Assembly (NCBI RefSeq): GCF_000397065.2
Contig: NZ_KE007306.1
Location: forward strand, 242,311-306,310
Source of the DNA: Marinobacter lipolyticus SM19
GTDB lineage: Bacteria; Pseudomonadota; Gammaproteobacteria; Pseudomonadales; Oleiphilaceae
Reading direction: 5' to 3'
Length of the DNA stretch: 64,000 nt
Shown here: positions 63,098-64,000 of the stretch, piece after piece
Layout of the letters: every line of letters begins with the position of its first letter
Position numbering within the stretch: position 1 is the first letter of the stretch
Translations under genes and position numbers: made by a program
The notes under the pieces: generated by a model
What the model saw: the letters and a program-made list of their open reading frames with translations, nothing else
Databases searched by the model: none
Told to the model about the DNA's origin: nothing

Positions 63098-64000
63098 ATG
63101 GCATTCGAATCACATTCAACTGATCGCTGTTCGCTATCCCCCCTTATCTCCGCTGTCCGGGCCAGACTCCCCTGGCTGGTTCTGGCATCGGTGGTTGCGG
63201 TGTCTGGCTGCGGCGGTGGTGACAGCGCGGTCGACGAAGCCGGTTCCCGTGGCAACAGCTTCCCCCCCAACAAAAATGCCCAGGACGACTTCAATTCCGG
63301 CAGCACCGGTGACTCCAATAACACCAGCGGCCTGGCAGCCAACGAAGTCCGTGTCACCGTGGAAGTGCCCACCGCGTTGGCCCCCAACAGTGAACTGACC
63401 CGTCGGAATCTGAGAATCGTGACCCCGGACCGGGTCGAGGTCTACCGGACCGACCAAAGCCTTCGCAATCTCGGCTCCGTGGACGTTACTTACCGTACCG
63501 AAGATGGTGGCCGGCAAGTCATCGCCTTCAGTGATGGCCTGCCTCTGGGACCGGACGTGGTGATCGAGGCAGTCTATGACAACGCACGAATGCGGGCCCT
63601 GGCGGCGGATTCGGATCGCGACGTCAAAGTGAATCCCTTCTCCGAATACCTGGTGAGCAATACCATCAACGGCTATTCCCCCGATCAGTTCAGCCAGATT
63701 ATGGACTGCGTTAACGATGCCTCTGGCGAGTTGTGCCTGAACAAATACGTCTGGTCGACTCTGGCCGACCAGGTTCACGATTTCGAGATCGATATTCCAG
63801 GCAGCGCGGACATGGGCGCCGCTCTGGATCACCTGGACAACCGCGGCGATTTTGCCCGTTATGTAAGCAATATGGCGGATTACGCCGTTCTGGATGAGCA
63901 GTCCTCCGGCAAGATCAGCGCCAGTTCCGCGGACTACAACTCGGTGTTTCTCGGCGTTGAACTGGGCCAGACTTTCCGCGAACCAAGCCTCGCCGGCTCC
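63098..64000 (+). CDS. Lipoprotein, 5' part (gene runs past the window)
   Basis: The frame from ATG 63098 is open to the last base (301 codons so far); an in-frame stop just upstream supports this start. A hydrophobic segment (WLVLASVVAVSG) ends in the lipobox AVSGC at Cys38, with GGGDS after it, so it is a lipid-anchored protein; Gly at +2 is consistent with outer-membrane sorting. A Ser/Asn/Gly linker (to about residue 85) precedes a strand-rich region (EVRVTVEVPTALAPNSEL). No family was recognised. Cys pairs (MDCVND, GELCLN) might form a disulfide. The C-terminal function is outside the window. Confidence 0.8.
   Translation, partial: MAFESHSTDRCSLSPLISAVRARLPWLVLASVVAVSGCGGGDSAVDEAGSRGNSFPPNKNAQDDFNSGSTGDSNNTSGLAANEVRVTVEVPTALAPNSELTRRNLRIVTPDRVEVYRTDQSLRNLGSVDVTYRTEDGGRQVIAFSDGLPLGPDVVIEAVYDNARMRALAADSDRDVKVNPFSEYLVSNTINGYSPDQFSQIMDCVNDASGELCLNKYVWSTLADQVHDFEIDIPGSADMGAALDHLDNRGDFARYVSNMADYAVLDEQSSGKISASSADYNSVFLGVELGQTFREPSLAGS

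Noticed and set aside
1-64000. tRNA, rRNA, IS elements, phage genes or CRISPR arrays
   Set aside because: None recognised: no transposase or integrase motifs, no direct-repeat arrays, and intergenic gaps are short.

Overview
The window looks like a chromosome segment from a marine, Marinobacter-like gammaproteobacterium. This is an inference from an MvaT-type H-NS analogue, a Pseudomonas-style pilA/pilBCD-coaE-yacG locus, a polar-type flagellin and gene styles typical of Pseudomonadales. No rRNA, tRNA, IS element, prophage or CRISPR array was seen. The taxon cannot be fixed without a database search.

Layout. 1-3.1 kb: the 3' end of a flagellin gene and a TPR/methyltransferase-like protein, probably for flagellar modification. 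3.1-6.2 kb: exonuclease I, an exported protein of unknown function and an MvaT-family nucleoid protein. 6.4-12.3 kb: a UDP-sugar dehydrogenase, a beta-CASP metallo-hydrolase, a damaged MntA-HepT toxin-antitoxin pair, an SLC13 permease with RCK_C-like domains and APS kinase (cysC). 12.3-32.9 kb: a surface-glycan locus, visibly AT-rich up to about 20 kb. It holds sulfotransferases, glycosyltransferases, a membrane/kinase-like fusion, the complete dTDP-rhamnose set (rfbABCD), a WbpM-type dehydratase, an epimerase and a WecA-type initiating transferase, followed in the same orientation by cysN, cysD and a DHH phosphoesterase. 33-38 kb: cysQ, a ParDE module, a second beta-CASP enzyme and a divergent UbiB/ABC1 kinase-like protein. 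38.1-50.5 kb: a second AT-rich glycan block with Wzx flippase, two more sulfotransferases, WbqC, a DegT aminotransferase, an OafA/SGNH acyltransferase, four glycosyltransferases and a DUF354 protein. 50.5-57.8 kb: a multi-membrane GT-C/Wzy-like protein, pilA behind a sigma-54 promoter, then pilB, pilC, pilD and coaE. 57.8-64 kb: an unknown exported protein, TrmO, a hybrid histidine kinase, YacG, a YfaZ-like porin-like protein and the 5' part of a lipoprotein gene.

How it works together (inference). The main theme is a sulfated surface glycan. A candidate sulfate-type permease, ATP sulfurylase (CysDN) and APS kinase (CysC) would make PAPS. Six P-loop sulfotransferase-like domains in two clusters could use it on the glycan. 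CysQ, possibly helped by the DHH enzyme, would remove the inhibitory by-product PAP. cysD and cysN sit base-to-base with rfbB and rfbA, so sulfate activation and rhamnose supply look co-transcribed. RfbB product could also feed the DegT/WbqC amino-sugar branch. Wzx would export repeat units and the GT-C/Wzy-like protein next to pilA may polymerise them or attach them to pilin.
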